Assembly (NCBI GenBank): GCA_026770585.1
Contig: MU647100.1
Coordinates: 107,893-144,242 of the forward strand
DNA from: Baffinella frigidus
Taxonomy: Eukaryota > Cryptophyceae > Cryptomonadales > Baffinellaceae
DNA length: 36,350 bases
Direction: 5' to 3'
Shown here: positions 11,801 through 25,903 of the stretch, in pieces
Numbering within the stretch: the first letter of the stretch is position 1
How the letters are laid out: each line of letters begins with the position of its first letter
The notes under the pieces: model-generated
The model's input: the letters and a program-made list of their open reading frames with translations, nothing else
Told to the model about the DNA's origin: nothing
Database searches by the model: none
Position numbers and translations under genes: made by a program

Positions 11801-14800
11801 CCGACTTCCAACGGCATCCTTATCCGGACCATCGCAGCCGTCTCGCGTCTCCTCCCGTCAGCCGGCCCCGCGTCGGGCGGCACGCGCGTTACGGTACCCT
11901 AAACCCTAAACCCTAAGCCCTAAACCCCAAACCCCAAACCCCAAACCCTGAACCCCAAACCCTGAACCCTGAACCCTGAACCCTGAACCCTCAACCCTCA
12001 ACCCTCAACTCTCAACCCTCAACTTTAGACCCTAACCTAAACCCTAGACCCTGAACCCTAAACCCTACACCAGGTGCGCGGGAGCAACTTCCAGGCACGC
12101 GCGAAATACGCGCTCCTTTTCAACGACCAAGAGGTGCCCGCCGTATACACGGACTCAACGTCCCTGTGGGTGGTCACCCCGGCGGTCACGACCGCGGGCG
12201 CATTCGTGCGAGTGTCCCTCCGGGACGGGGACACGGTCGTGTCCGCCGGGCCGGACGTGACCTTCGGATTCTACCGGTCACCCGTGTTCCTCGCGCCCGT
12301 GCCCGCGCACGGATCGGTCCGTGGCGGTTCAATGGTCACGATCGCGAGCACGTCCCCCCTCCCCGAGGCGGGCCCGACGCTCTGCCTCTTCGGGGACGTG
12401 ACCACCCGTGGCGAGGCGGGCCCGTCGGGGGTCACGTGCCTAAGCCCTCCCTCCCCCCACCCCGGGGCCGTCGAGGTGCACGTCTCGCTCAACGGCCGCG
12501 ACTTCCACCCTACCGCATCCCCCTTCGAGTACCACCCCCCTCTGGAGTGCGCCTCCATCGAGCCGGCCTTCGGACACGTAGGCGTCGCCGGGGTGGTCAC
12601 CGTCACGGCGCGCGGCCTCCCCTGCCAGCGCGAGATCCGCTGCTTCGTCGGCGGCCGCCACGCCGGCGCCGGCGCTTGCCTGTCCGACTCCAAGCTGCGC
12701 TGCGCCGCGCCGCCGCTCCCCGCTGGAAACCATTCGGTCGCGCTGCGCCACGACGGGGGCGTCGTGGCCGTGTGCGGGGGGATGCTGACCGTCGTGGACC
12801 AGCCGACGATCGCGTCGCTGTCGCCCTCGGTGGGCGCGCCGCGGGGGGGGGGCGTCGTGACCGTGCGGCTTGTGTCCGCGCTCCCGAGCGTCATGACGCG
12901 GTGCCGCTTCGGGGACGTGTTCGGGGAGGCGGTCCCGGTCGGGGATGACGCGGTCGAGTGTGTCGTGCCGCCGCACGGCCTTGGGGACGTGATGGTGTCC
13001 GTCGCGGGTCCGGGCGTCGAGTCCACGCCTGTGCGCTTCTCGTACATGGACGGTCAGGCGGACGTGACGAGTGTGCGCCCGAGCCGTGGCCCCATCCAGG
13101 GCGGCTTCGAAGTCGTCATCACGGGGCGCAACTTCCGTTCCGGGCAGGGCAGCGCGTGCCGCTTCGGGGAGGAGAGCGCGCCCGCCAGCGCCTCGATGGC
13201 CACGGGGCTGCGATGCGTCGTCCCGCGCGCCGCCCCTTCCTCCGAGGCGGGCCCGCGCCGCGTGACCGTGGAGGTCCTCGGCGCGGACGGGATGCTCTCA
13301 CGAAGCCGCGTCCAGCTCCTCCTCGAGCCTGCTCCGGAGGTCACGTCCGTGGTCCCGTCCCGCGTGTCGGCTTCTGCCGGGGGGGTCGTGACCGTCGTCG
13401 GGCGACACTTCGCGCGCGGGGCTGAGGGGGTGTGCGCCTTCGGCCCCCTCGAACCCTTCGGGCCGGGCGGGGCTTCCGAGGCGGGCCCGGCTTCGCGGGG
13501 GACACGCGAGTTTGACCACGCGCAGCAAGTCCGCTGCCGCGTCCCGCCTTCCGCGGCGGGCCTGTCAACAATCGCCGTGTCCAACAACGGTGTGCACTTC
13601 GGCGGGGGCGCGGCCCTACTGCTGACGCCCCCCCGCGCGGTGACGGCTGTGCGCCCCACGCGCGGCGCTGCATCAGGAGGCACGCCCGTCGCCCTCACCG
13701 TGCCCCTCCTCGACGCTGCCGCGGAGCATTCTGCGGACACGGAGGGCGGGTGGGTGTGCCTTTTCGGGGAAGTGGAGGTGCCCGCGTCGAAAGTTGACGC
13801 GTCGACCCTCGAGTGCCGGTCCCCTGCTTCCGAGGCGGGCCTGTCGAGTGTAAAGCAACTCGCGCTCCGCCTCGGGGAGGAGTTGCTTTACACCGGCGTG
13901 GCATTCCAGCAGTACGCGGATGCGTTCTTTATGTCTGTCTCCCCAGGGAGCGGCGCGCTTTCGGGAGGGACGCCGCTCGTCATCTCCGGGGAGAGGTTCC
14001 CGGAGGGCGAGGCGTTCTGCGCGGTCGGCGGGGCACTGCGCGTCGAGGCGAAGCGCGTGTCTGCCACCAAGCTCGTGTGCCCCGCGCCCCGCGCGATCCG
14101 CGAGGGGCCCGCGTCGGTGCTCGTGTCCTTCAACGGGGCCGACTACTCGCTGGCCGGGAGCTTCTCATACCGTGAAGAGCTGGTTGTGGAGAGGATCTGG
14201 CCGGTCGCCGGCGCCGTGGGAGGCGGCGGAAACGTGACTGTCTACGGGCGGAACTTCCCGGTGGATGCGATGACGTGCCGCTTCGGGGACGCGACAGACG
14301 CGTCCGCCGTGCGCCTGTCATCAGGCGCCGCCGCGTGCGCCGTCCCGAATGGCGCGCTGGGCAACGTGACGGTGTCGCTCTCCGGAAACGGCGCCGACTT
14401 CGTCCCCAGCCGCACGCGCTTCGCCTTCCTGGCGGGCGCGCGCATCCGGACCCTCGCGCCCTCCCTCGGCGCCGTCGCTGGCGGCGCGCTCGTGACTCTC
14501 GAGGCGCAGGCGTGGCGCGCTGCCATTACCGAGCTCGAGTGCTGGTTCGGTGAGGCGCAGGTGGCTGGGGTCGTCGTCCGGGACGATGCCGGGGGCATGC
14601 GGGTGGTGTGCGCCGCGCCGCAGGTGGCTGCTCCTGGCGAGGTGAAGGTGCGGATGGTGGATACGGCGACCGGGCTGGTGTCGGACGCCGCGGTGTTTTC
14701 GTACGTGGAAAGGTTGGAGCAAGCGCGCAGTGTCGCGCCGAGCGTCGGGGGCGTGCGCGGGGGGACCGTCGTGGAGGTTGCCGGCGCGGAGTTCCTCGGG

Positions 14801-17800
14801 AGGACCGCACGCTGCCGGTTTGGGAAAGCGCTCGGGTTGCGCGGGGAGGTGGTGAGCGAGTCGCTGGTCCGGTGCACGACGCCGTCGCATTCGGCTGGGG
14901 TCGTGTCCTTGCACTTGGAGCTCGATGGGGTGGGGCTGTCGGGCGGAGGGGCTGTCTTTGAGTTTGTGATGCTGGAGCGCGTTTCGAAATTGACTCCGTC
15001 GGCAGGGCCCGAAAAGGGTGGTGTTGACGTCACGGTGATCGGGAGCTACTTTGTTGGCGGCTCTGCAGCGCTCTGTAAGTTTGGGGAGGTATCTGTGGCC
15101 GCTGAGGTGGTTTCATCGTCGGTGATGGTGTGCCAGACGCCGGCTCAGCAGGGAGGCGTTGTGGCGCTGAGCGTGAGCAGCCACGGAAACAGAGAGTTCA
15201 GCGCGACAGTGGCGGAGTTCGAATACCGAGCGGGCTTGGTGGTGTACGAAGTGAGGCCGAGCGTGGGAATTGTGGAGGGCGGGACAGTTGTGAGGGTGAT
15301 TGGGGGGAATCTGGACGAGAAGGAGCAGGTGTGGTGCATGTTTGGGGAGGGGAAGGTGATGGCACGGGTGCTGAGTGGATCGGAGGCGGAGTGCACGTCG
15401 CCGGGGCATGGGGTGGGGGAGGTGCGTTTCACGGTGCAGGGGGAGTCGGAGGGAGAGGCGGACTCTCCGGCGAGGTTCAAGTACGTTGAGCGGGGGACGG
15501 TACGGAGCGTGTCTCCGACGATTGGAGCTGTCGAGGGGGGAACAGCGGTGACGGTACTCGGAGAGGGCTTCGGGGAGGGGGAGGTGGAGTGCACGTTCGG
15601 GGACGCGGGATCGGTGGAGGGTCAGCGCGTGTCGGCGACGGAGGTGGTGTGCGTATCGGCATCCTCTACCAACGCGTCAGACACAGTGACAATCGACGTC
15701 TCCCAAAACGGGATCCTCTCCCGTGTGGCCACATCCCCCCTCCTCTTCCGCTACCTCTCCGCCCCGCACATCCTCTCCACATCGCCGTCTGTCGTTCTCG
15801 ACACGGGGACCAGCGACGTCATCTTTTCACTCGCCCCCTACTCCCTCTCCGGCACCCCCCACTGCCTCATCCGCTCCAACGGTTTGACACGCACCGTGGC
15901 GGGGCGCCTCCTCCCCCCCTCGCAAGTCGCCTGCACCATTCCGCGCATGCGCCGCCCCGTGGTTTCGGTAACGGTTAAGGACAGCACGATCGAGTCGCTC
16001 CCCGCATCTCTCCAGCTGCGTTCCTCGTTCGACGATCTCTCCCTCTCCCCCACAGTCGCGCTGCTCATGGGCGGGAGCGCGTTCTCGGTGCGGGGGGAAG
16101 ACGTCGGGCGTTTCGGCCTGGGGTGCCAGGTGCAGGGCGTGTGGTTGCGATCGACCGTGCTCGGGAGCGATGCGCTCAAGTGCGAGATCGCGGTTGGGCT
16201 CGAGACGGGGGAGCACGTTCTGCACGTTGGCTCGGAGTCGTCTGGCTTTTTGCAGGCTGTAAGGAAGGTGCGTTTCGTGCGTGAACCGGTATTGGAGAGC
16301 ATTTCGCCCTCCGCGGGTTCGATGCGTGGAGGCACCGCGATCACCGTGACTGGCTCGGGATTTGTCGCTTCGTCGATGTGGTGCTCCGTTGCAGGCGCGA
16401 GGAGTGCGTCCGCCGCCGTGGTCACCAGCACGCAGATGCTGTGCTTGTCTCCTCCGGCTGGTGCGATGGCTGGAGCCAACGCCCCGGTTTCGATTGAGAT
16501 CAGTGCGAACGGAGTGGACTTCTCGCGCTCGGGTGAGGAGTTCTACTACATGAAAGGCGTGGAGGTCATGTCGGTATCTCCGAGTGTGAGCAGCCAGCGT
16601 GCGACGGCGGTCAAGGTTACTGGGGAGAACTTCCAGCCCACAGAGAATCTTGGGTGCATCGTGGGGAGCCTGGGGTCATTCCGGGGGACGTATGTCACGT
16701 CCTCAATACTGAAGTGCACTCTGGGGGCCCTGCAGCCTGGCAACCACACAATCTCGGTGACTTTGTCAGGGGCTGACGTGTCAAGCAGCGGGGCAGTGTT
16801 TGAAGTGGTGGACGAACTCCAGATATCTGGGATTTCTCCGAACCGAGGTCCCGAAATCGGTGGAACGAGTGTACGCGTTCGTGTTGCTGGGGATGCACCG
16901 CGGGAGCAGATGCAGTGTGTGTTTGGCTCTCTGATGACGATTGCCACTCGTGTATCTTCTTCGGAGATCGTATGCACGGCTCCGGCAGGGGAGCCAGGGG
17001 TGGTCGGGGTGTCAATCATCTCAGGCGCACGCTCGAGCACTGGGTCGGCCAATTTCGAGTACTATCACGGGAGTGCAGCCCAGATCACAACTGTGGTGCC
17101 CAGCACTGGGGGGGCTGGGGGGAAGACACGGGTTGAAGTGGCAGGGGGAGGGTTTCCGATGCGGGGGTCTCGGTGCATGTTTGGTGGCTCCGTGGAGATC
17201 GAGGCGGAGTTGATTTCAGCATCGCTGCTTGCGTGCGTGACTCCTGGGCACGGAATTGGAGCGACGAGCTTTGATGTGTTGGGAGCGGACGGAGCGTACA
17301 CCGACTCTGGTGTGCGTTTTGTATTCGAGGCAGTTCCAGAGGTACTCTCGGTGAGTCCTTCGTATGCTACCGTCGGTATCGGGGGGAGCGTTGTGACGGT
17401 GTATGGGCGGCACCTTGCGGAAGGAGCACAGTTGGTGAGCAAATTTGGAGACATTGCGAGCAGCTGCTTCAATCGGACTGATGATTTTGCGCTGTGCCAT
17501 GTTCCTTTCCAGTTCTCGGGTGATGTGACGTTCAATGTGAGCACGAATGGGGTCGACTTCGAAGGGACCGATGTGCGGTTCAGGTACATCACCGCTGCGG
17601 AAGTGAGGGGGGTGCATCCGAAGCGAGCAGGGGTGGCAGGAGGGACGACGCTGAGCATCGTTGGGCTCAACTTCATCGGTGGAAGGGATCTTCGGTGCAT
17701 ATTCGATGGCACGGGGAGCTGGAGCTCGGCCGAGCACGTTTCATCTTCACTGGTCCTGTGCACATCACCGCGGCAAGCATCAGCCGGAAGAGTTGGACTT

Positions 17801-20800
17801 CGCGTGGATGGGCTGGGCGAGATCACCGTTGGAGGATCAGGACTTATGTTCGAGTTTTTGACTGATGCTATGGTGAGTGCGGTGAAGCCCAGCTCAGGCC
17901 CGCAGCGAGGTGGAGGTGTTGTGAGCGTGATCGGGTGGGGTTTTGCTGAGGGGGAGACGTACTGCAGTGTGGGCAGCACTGTCGGAATCCCAGGGCGATG
18001 GGAATCGTCGACCATGGTGCTGTGCTCAACCCCGGGTGCGGTTGCTGAGGGTGCCGTGCATGTGGAGGTGAGCAGCAACGGTGTGGACTACACGGCGGAC
18101 GAGCAGACGTTTTGGTACGAAGCAGAGATAGTTCTGGAGGGCATACATCCGGTGCAAGGGTTGGAAAGCGGGGGAACTGTGGTTTCGATCACGGGCAGTG
18201 GAATCAAACAGGGTGCTCCTATTGTCGGGTGCATTTTCGGGACCAACGGCACTGCTGCCGTCGATGATTTTTCATGGATATCATCCACTCTAGTCACGTG
18301 CAAGAGCCCGAGAAACAGCCCCGGGAATGTCACGGTGCATGTTGTGGACGCGGATGGCTCTGTGATGGCGACAGTGCCATCGTTGTTTCAGTATCAACCT
18401 CGGATCCATGTGTTGTGGGCGTTTCCGAGTGCTGGACCAGCGAGTGGCGGGGCTCGGGTCGTGGTGACGGCTTCAGGCATCGAGAACCACGAGGAGGTAC
18501 GGTGCAGCTTTGGAGGGTTGGAGGTGAACGCAGTGCGCGTGTCTGAGGAACAGCTGGAGTGTATTTCTCTGAGCAGCGCGGCGGGTGTGGTGCGTTTTGA
18601 GATCTGCACTGGGAGTGGGCATTGCTCAGCCGACGGCAAGAAGTTTGAGGTTTACGCGGAGGCAGTTGTCGACGAGGTGTTTCCATCGTCAAGTTTGTCG
18701 TCGGGAGGAAGTGGGGTGACCATCATTGGGGAGAAATTTTGGGAGGGGGGCATCGGGTGCACTTTTGGGTCTGAGGGCCGCGAAGTATCAAGCCGTGTTG
18801 TGACTTCGAGTGTTGCTGTTTGCACGACGCCGAGGCATACTGCTGGGCTGATCTCGATGCAGGTGATCTCAGGAAGTGCAGGGACGGTACTGAGCCAGCA
18901 TGCGTTTCTGTACTCGGACGAACCTGCAGTGACCGAGGCTGTTCCCAGCCGCGGGTCCGCACGTGGTGGGTATGCAATCACTGTGAAGGGGCGCAACTTC
19001 TTTGCCTCAGGCTCTTCTTTGTGCAAGTTTGGGTCGACCGAGACTGATGGATTTGTGAGGGACATCACCACCATGGTGTGCACTGTGCCTGCAGTGCCGG
19101 ACGGGATTGCGAGCGTCCGGGTGTCGGTGAGCAACGATGGTGAGCACTTCTCGACTTGGACGGTGGACTTTGAAATCGACGAAACACCTGGGGTTGTGAG
19201 GGTGACTCCAAGCTCGGGCTCTACGTCAGGAGGGACCGTGATTTCGGTTTTCTTGAGTGATGTACAGCTTGGCGAGGACATGGGGTGCTGGGTTGGAGTG
19301 GAATGGATTGCCGGCACGCGTTTGTCGGTCGGCGTGATGCAGTGCACGACTCCGCATCACGCGACAGGCGAAGTGCTGATCTCGGTGGCCAGGCGCGGCT
19401 CGAAGTTGGATGAGGTTGATTCAGCAGGCTACTCCTTTTTCTATGTTGAAGATGCCGCGGTTTGGAGTTTGGAACCAAGCCATGGAAGCGGAATGGGCGG
19501 GACTCGCGTGACCGTTGAAGGGATCAACTTCCGGGAGGGCAAACCGTTGTGCCGCTTTGGGGATGCTGGGACGGCTGTTGCGGAGTGGGGGAACTCGGGA
19601 CAGCTAATCTGCGTCACGCCCCGCGGCGGCGAGAGTGCGTTTGTGAGCGTGCACGTGAGCAACGACGGGAAGGAGTACGGCCAGGAGGGGCGGACTTTCA
19701 GGTTTCTTGAGGTGGCTCGTGTGACCAGCGCCTCACCGACGACGGGAGCTGTTGGAGGTGGGACGATGGTTCACTTGAGCGCGGCCGGCGTGTCGATGGG
19801 GCACACCGTGCAGTGCATGTTTGGGTCAAGTGTCGTGGATGCTGAAGCGGTGACAACGGGGGAAGTGCACTGCAAGTCTCCAGCACAGTCGCAGCCGGGA
19901 AACGTAACCCTTCGGGTGTTGCACAACGGGGCAGTGTGTGAGGACGAGCTGGTGTTTCTGTACGAGGTCAGTGGGATTGTGATGTCGATGCATCCGCGCC
20001 GCGGGCCGGCGACCGGCGGGACGCGGATAGTGTTCAGGGCGGACGGTCTTCGGCGGCACGAGGGGCTGCGTTGCTTGGTTGGTGAGGACATCATAGAGCC
20101 TGTGGAGGTGACACCGGACGGCGCTGTGTGCGTGACACTACCTCACAGGCGGGACGTTGTGCCTATCGGGCTGTACGATGGATCGGTGTTGCTGAGTTTC
20201 GATGGGGCGACGTTCGATTTCTACCAGGCGGCTATTGGAGTTTCTCTGAAACCCGGGAGTGGCATTGATTCGGGTGGGACTCGGGTGGAGGTTCACGGGA
20301 CGGGTTTCCAGGGGACGGGTTCAGCCACGTGCCGTTTTGGGGAGTCGGTGACAACTGCGACAGTGATGGACCAGAACTTGCTTGTATGCACAGCGCCTGC
20401 ATCAGGATATCCGCAGGTTGACGTGCAGGTGAGCATGAATGGCGAGGACTACGGCTGGGAACGGTTGAAGTTCCAATACCACCTACCACCGATGATTGTG
20501 AGTGTGTCACCGAGTGTGGGTCACTGGCGCGAGGGGGTGGCTGTGAGGGTGATGGGGACGGGATTTTTGCCGGTACCTGAGCTGTCGTGCCTCTTTGGCA
20601 AGGACCACGTGGTGTCTGCTGATTGGAAGAGCTCTGAGTTGGTGTGGTGCCGTGCGCCTCATGACGAGCCAGGTGCATATGCAGTCAAGGTGAGCAACAA
20701 TGGCGTTGACTGGACGGCAGCGGGACTGTTCCGAGTCGACCCGGTGCCTCGTGTGTACGGCATATTGCCGAGCAGGGGCGAGATGTCTGCATCGGTTGTG

Positions 20801-23800
20801 GTGCGAGTGTCTGTGTCGGAGATGCGGAACGTGTCCGAGTATCTGTGTGGATTCGGAGACTCGACGGTGGTGGGAGAAGGTGTCGGAGAACGCACGGTTC
20901 GTTGTGTGGCACCTATGAAGGGCGTTGCAGGACGGGTTCCATTCTCTCTTCGGGCAGGGAGCGAATCGTATGCAGCTGACGACACTTGGTTCGAGTACGC
21001 GGAGGACGCGGATCATCCGATCACGAGGCTGGAGCCATCAGCGGGACCCCTCGGGGGCGGCACCCGTGTGCGAGTGTTCACGTGCTGCGAACCCATCATG
21101 AATGAGCTCTCCTGCTTGTTTTCGGGAGCGGATCCTGTGCCTGGGGTCATGATGAGCAACGGCAGCAACTCTGAGGTCGTCTGTGTCTCGCCCAAGCACA
21201 TGCGGGGGCCTTCGATGGTGCATTTGGTGAGGACTGGAGACACTGTCGCCCGATCGCAGGGTGCAGAGTTCACCTTTGTGGAGGCACCGCGGGTGAAACA
21301 TTGCGAGCCGGCTGTGGCTTCGTTCAACGTTTCAAGGCTGGATGTTCGTGTGTTTGGAAGTCACTTCCAACGGACGCAGGAGCTCGTGTGCCGCTTTGGA
21401 TCGTTGACGGTGCGGGGACACTTTGTGACGAGCTCGCATGTGTCGTGCAATGCGGCAGGACTGAGGGTGGGAAACTACAGCTTGCAGGTGAGCACGAATG
21501 GGTTCGACTTCGGGGAGAGCGTGGTCGAATTTGTGGTTGTGCCTGCTCTCGAGTTGCGGAGCTTGATTCCGAGTGTTGGCGCGATGGGAGGGGGGCAAAT
21601 GATATCTGTGATGGGAGAGGGGATGTGGGCGGGGCGTTTTGCAGTGTGCGTGTTTGGTGAGAGGATGGTGCCGGCTACTGTGGTGTCCAGCTCAGTTGCA
21701 CGCTGCATGTCCCCAGCGATGGAGGGCCTGCCTTCAGTTGATGTCAAGATGAGGATCGGGAGTGTTTCGAGCATGAACAGTGCACGTTTTGAATATGTGG
21801 ATGGAGTGTCGATGGTGTTTGACGTGCAGCCGAGGCGTGGGCCAATGTGGGGAGAGACCATGCTGACGGTGACCGGTGCGTACTTCCGGACGAAGGATGC
21901 TGAGTGCCTCATTGGTGAGACTTGCGTGTCCGCGGAGCTGGCTTCGTCTTCGATGGTGTTGTGCAAGGCGCCCGGCCATGATGGAGGGCAGGTGTCGGTG
22001 CAGGTCGTGGGAGAGGATGGGGAGCTGTCTCTGACGAGCGGTGGGTATGCCTATGAAGAGGCGGCTGTCGTTGAATCTGTCAGCCCGAGTTCGGTGGAGG
22101 TGTCGAGGTCGGGAGGGTTTGTGACTGTGACTGTCAGTGGTCGCAACTTCATCGCCACGCCCGACCTTTCGTGCGTGACGACCCACGGTCAGACGGGGGC
22201 GACGTGGGTCAGCTCGGAGCTGGTGCTGTGCCACCTTGGGACGCAGATGCTGCGCCAAGACGTTGTGGTTTACGTGAGCAACAACGGAGTCGACAGGAGC
22301 ATCAGCGGCGCGATTCTTCCTGTTGTTGCATCGTTACTGCTCTCTGTGTCTCCTTCGAGCGGGCCTGCCTCTGGAGCCACTCTCCTGGTCATTTCGTCCA
22401 TGGGCCCTTCTGTGTCGGCGAACTCCAGTTTGAAATGCATCTTCCGTTCGCAAGATGCTGAATCCTCAAGTCTTGCAATGGTGGCCTCATCCAGCGAGCT
22501 GCGATGCATCACACCTTCGTTTTCAGTAGGACCCGTTTCGCTGTTGCTCGCACAGTCCAGCTCTCTGCCTTCCGAACGCCAGGTGGTGCATGGGAATCCG
22601 CTGCACTTCTCGTTCTTTGTCGCACCAATCCTTGATTCCATACATCCACGGAGCGGAACATTAAAAGGAGGAACCACAATCACCGTGACTGGCTTGGGAT
22701 TTGTCGCTTCGTCGATGTGGTGCTCCGTTGCAGGCGCGAGGAGTGCGTCCGCCGCCGTGGTCACCAGCACGCAGATGCTGTGCTTGTCTCNNNNNNNNNN
22801 NNNNNNNNNNNNNNNNNNNNNNNNNNNNNNNNNNNNNNNNNNNNNNNNNNNNNNNNNNNNNNNNNNNNNNNNNNNNNNNNNNNNNNNNNNNNNNNNNNNN
22901 NNNNNNNNNNNNNNNNNNNNNNNNNNNNNNNNNNNNNNNNNNNNNNNNNNNNNNNNNNNNNNNNNNNNNNNNNNNNNNNNNNNNNNNNNNNNNNNNNNNN
23001 NNNNNNNNNNNNNNNNNNNNNNNNNNNNNNNNNNNNNNNNNNNNNNNNNNNNNNNNNNNNNNNNNNNNNNNNNNNNNNNNNNNNNNNNNNNNNNNNNNNN
23101 NNNNNNNNNNNNNNNNNNNNNNNNNNNNNNNNNNNNNNNNNNNNNNNNNNNNNNNNNNNNNNNNNTGGGGCTGAGTGCGAACAAGGTGGACTTTGTGCAC
23201 GTGGAGGGGCAGTTCGCATACAAGGCTAGTGCGGAGGTTCTCTCTGTTGTGCCGACGGCCGGATCCGAGGAGGGAGGGTCGACAGTGACGGTGACCGGGA
23301 ACGGGTTTGACGGGATGGCGGACGCACGGTGCAGCTTCGACGGCGAGGTTGTGTCAACGGTTGTGCTGAGCAGCTCCTTCATCACGTGCCTCACCTCCCC
23401 TCATACCGCCAGCATCGCCAAGCTGGAGGTCCGCAGCGCCACATCTGGGCTCGCTGCATATCCCTCATGGGAGTTCCACTTTCTTGCAGCCCCGCGGATC
23501 CACACTCTTGTGCCTTCCAGTGGGTCAGTTGGCGGCACGGGCCTGAGAGTGGAGGGGGCGCACTTCGCCACGCGCATGAAATGTGTCTTCCGGGAGACCG
23601 GTCAGAACGCGTCAGCAACTCCGATCGAGACCCCAGCCAACGTCTCGTCCCCGCACGTTCTCACCTGCCGCGCGCCGGCAGTCGCACATCCAGGCGAGCT
23701 TTCCCTCCGTGTCGCAGATGCCCTCTCAACCGTCGAGAGCGCCCCCCGCCCCTACCGCGTCTTCCCTTCCTTCACGCTCAGGCATCTCTACCCTTCAGCG

Positions 23801-25871
23801 GGGCGCTTCAGGGGGGGGACCCCCGTCTCCATCGCCGGGACGGGTTTCTCGAGCCACGTGGCCGCCGTCTGCAAATTCGGAAACGAGACAGCCCCCGCGA
23901 CGTTTGTCTCCTCCTCGATGCTCGCGTGCCGCCCTCCGCCCCTCCACGCGGCAGGGCCCGTCATGGTCACCGTCAGCCTCAACGCCGTGGACTTCATCAG
24001 CGCCGGGCTGGAGTACGTGGCCGGCCTCCTCCCCGTGCTCGCCTCCCTCCACCCGAGCGAGGCCATTGAGGTGGGTGGGGTGCTCGTGTCGATCCGCGGG
24101 TGGAATTTCAACGCGTCGCACACCGCCGAGTGTGCATTTGGGACACGACAGGTGGTCGCGTCCGTGATCACGTCCACGCTCGTGTCCTGCCTCGCGCCGC
24201 AGCACCCCCCGGGAACCGTTCAGATGCAGCTCCTCATCAACGCGGCCCCGCTTGACGACGCCGGATCTTTCCTGTACCGCCCCGCGCTTCTTCTGGAAGC
24301 GGTCACGCCCTCATCAGGGCTCATCACGGGCGGCACGACCGTCACGGCCTCCGGCGCCAACTTCTTCACGGGTGTGTCAGTGTGCCGATTCGGCGAAACT
24401 GCGACGGTTGCGATGCTCGTGTCCTCCTCGCAGATCACGTGCCTCTCCCCGCCGCACCCTTCGGGGAGTTCCCCGCACCCAGTCGCCTTCCTCCTCTCGG
24501 GCGCGTCGCCCCACGACGCCCCCCTCCTCCCCCCCGGCTCTTCACTGTCCTTTCTCTACGTCCCACCTCTTGACGCATGCGAGATGGCCCCGTCCTCCGG
24601 CCCGCTCCACGGCGGCACGCGCGTCACGCTCCGCTGTTCGTCCCTGGCGCCCGACGTCCCCCTCGCGTGCGGCTTCGGGCGCGCATGGGTCATTGCGACA
24701 CCCTCCTCCTCCCCGGAGAGTTTCACGTGCGTCACGCCGGAGTTCCCCGCGTCTGGGAACCTGAGCGTCTCGCTGCGAACGAGCACCCGCGGGGAGGTGG
24801 CGTCGAGCCTGCGCTTCCTCGCGGTCCGCGTCGCGCTCCTCGCGCTCACCCCCTCGCTCGGGCTCGCCTCGGGGGGGACGATGCTGACGGTCACGGGCGA
24901 CTTCTCGGACGTTTCGGGCGGTGCCGAGGCTCCCGCGTGTCTCTTCGGGGACGTGCGCGTGCCCGCGACTGTCGCGTCCCCCACGGAAATCCTCTGCACG
25001 TCCCCCCCGCACGCGCCCGCCTCGGTGAAACCCTAAACCATAGACCCTGTACCCTATACCCTGCACCCTACACCCTAAACCATCAACCTTTAAACCCTCA
25101 ACCCTAAACCCTCAACCCTAAACCCTAAACCCTAAACCCTATACCTTAAACCTAAACCCTCAACCCCAAACCCTGTACCCTAAACCCTGAACCCCAATCC
25201 CTCAACCCCACCCCCTAAACCCTCAACCCTAAACCAGGTACCCCTCCGCCTCTCATTTCTCGCCCTCCAGCGCGACGCAGGCGACCGGTCCCTCCGTTTC
25301 ACGTTCGTCCACCCCCCCCGCCTCCTCGCCGCATCCCCCAACGAGGCGCCCACATCCGGAGAATCCCTCATCGAGCTCTTCCTCCTCGACGGCCTCCGAA
25401 CGGACGACCTGGACGGGCTCGAAGGGCCCGCTCCCGAATGCTTCTTCGGCGGAGGCGTATCAGCCTCCCCAGCGCGCCGCATCGCCCCCAACCGCTTCGC
25501 ATGCCGCGCCCCCGCATCTTCCCCAGCGCGAACGAGCGTGCTCATACGCTGGGTGGGGGTCGACGTGGCGAGCAACGCGGTGGCGTTTCGGTTCCGTGGG
25601 GGGTTGAAAGTGGTTGCGGTGACGCCGTCTGTCGCGGGCGCGGCGGGCGGCGACGTCGTTCAGGTGACGAGCCCCGAAACCCTCTTGGTGTTTGAGCATG
25701 AATATGACCCACTGCATTTAGCGGTTGTATCCCGCGACATGACATCACGCGACACCCCTGCCCCCCGCCCCACCCCCGGCTCCAACAAGACTGTCTTGAT
25801 AGGGTACACACGGTGGGCGTGCTGGTTGTAATCTGAGTAACCGCGCATGTTGTCAGTGTCAACCCCCAACC

Positions 25872-25903
<32 letters not shown>

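Noticed and set aside
22270-23394. Minus-strand and other-frame open frames across the N run
   Set aside because: They owe most of their length to unknown bases and overlap a clear + strand exon.
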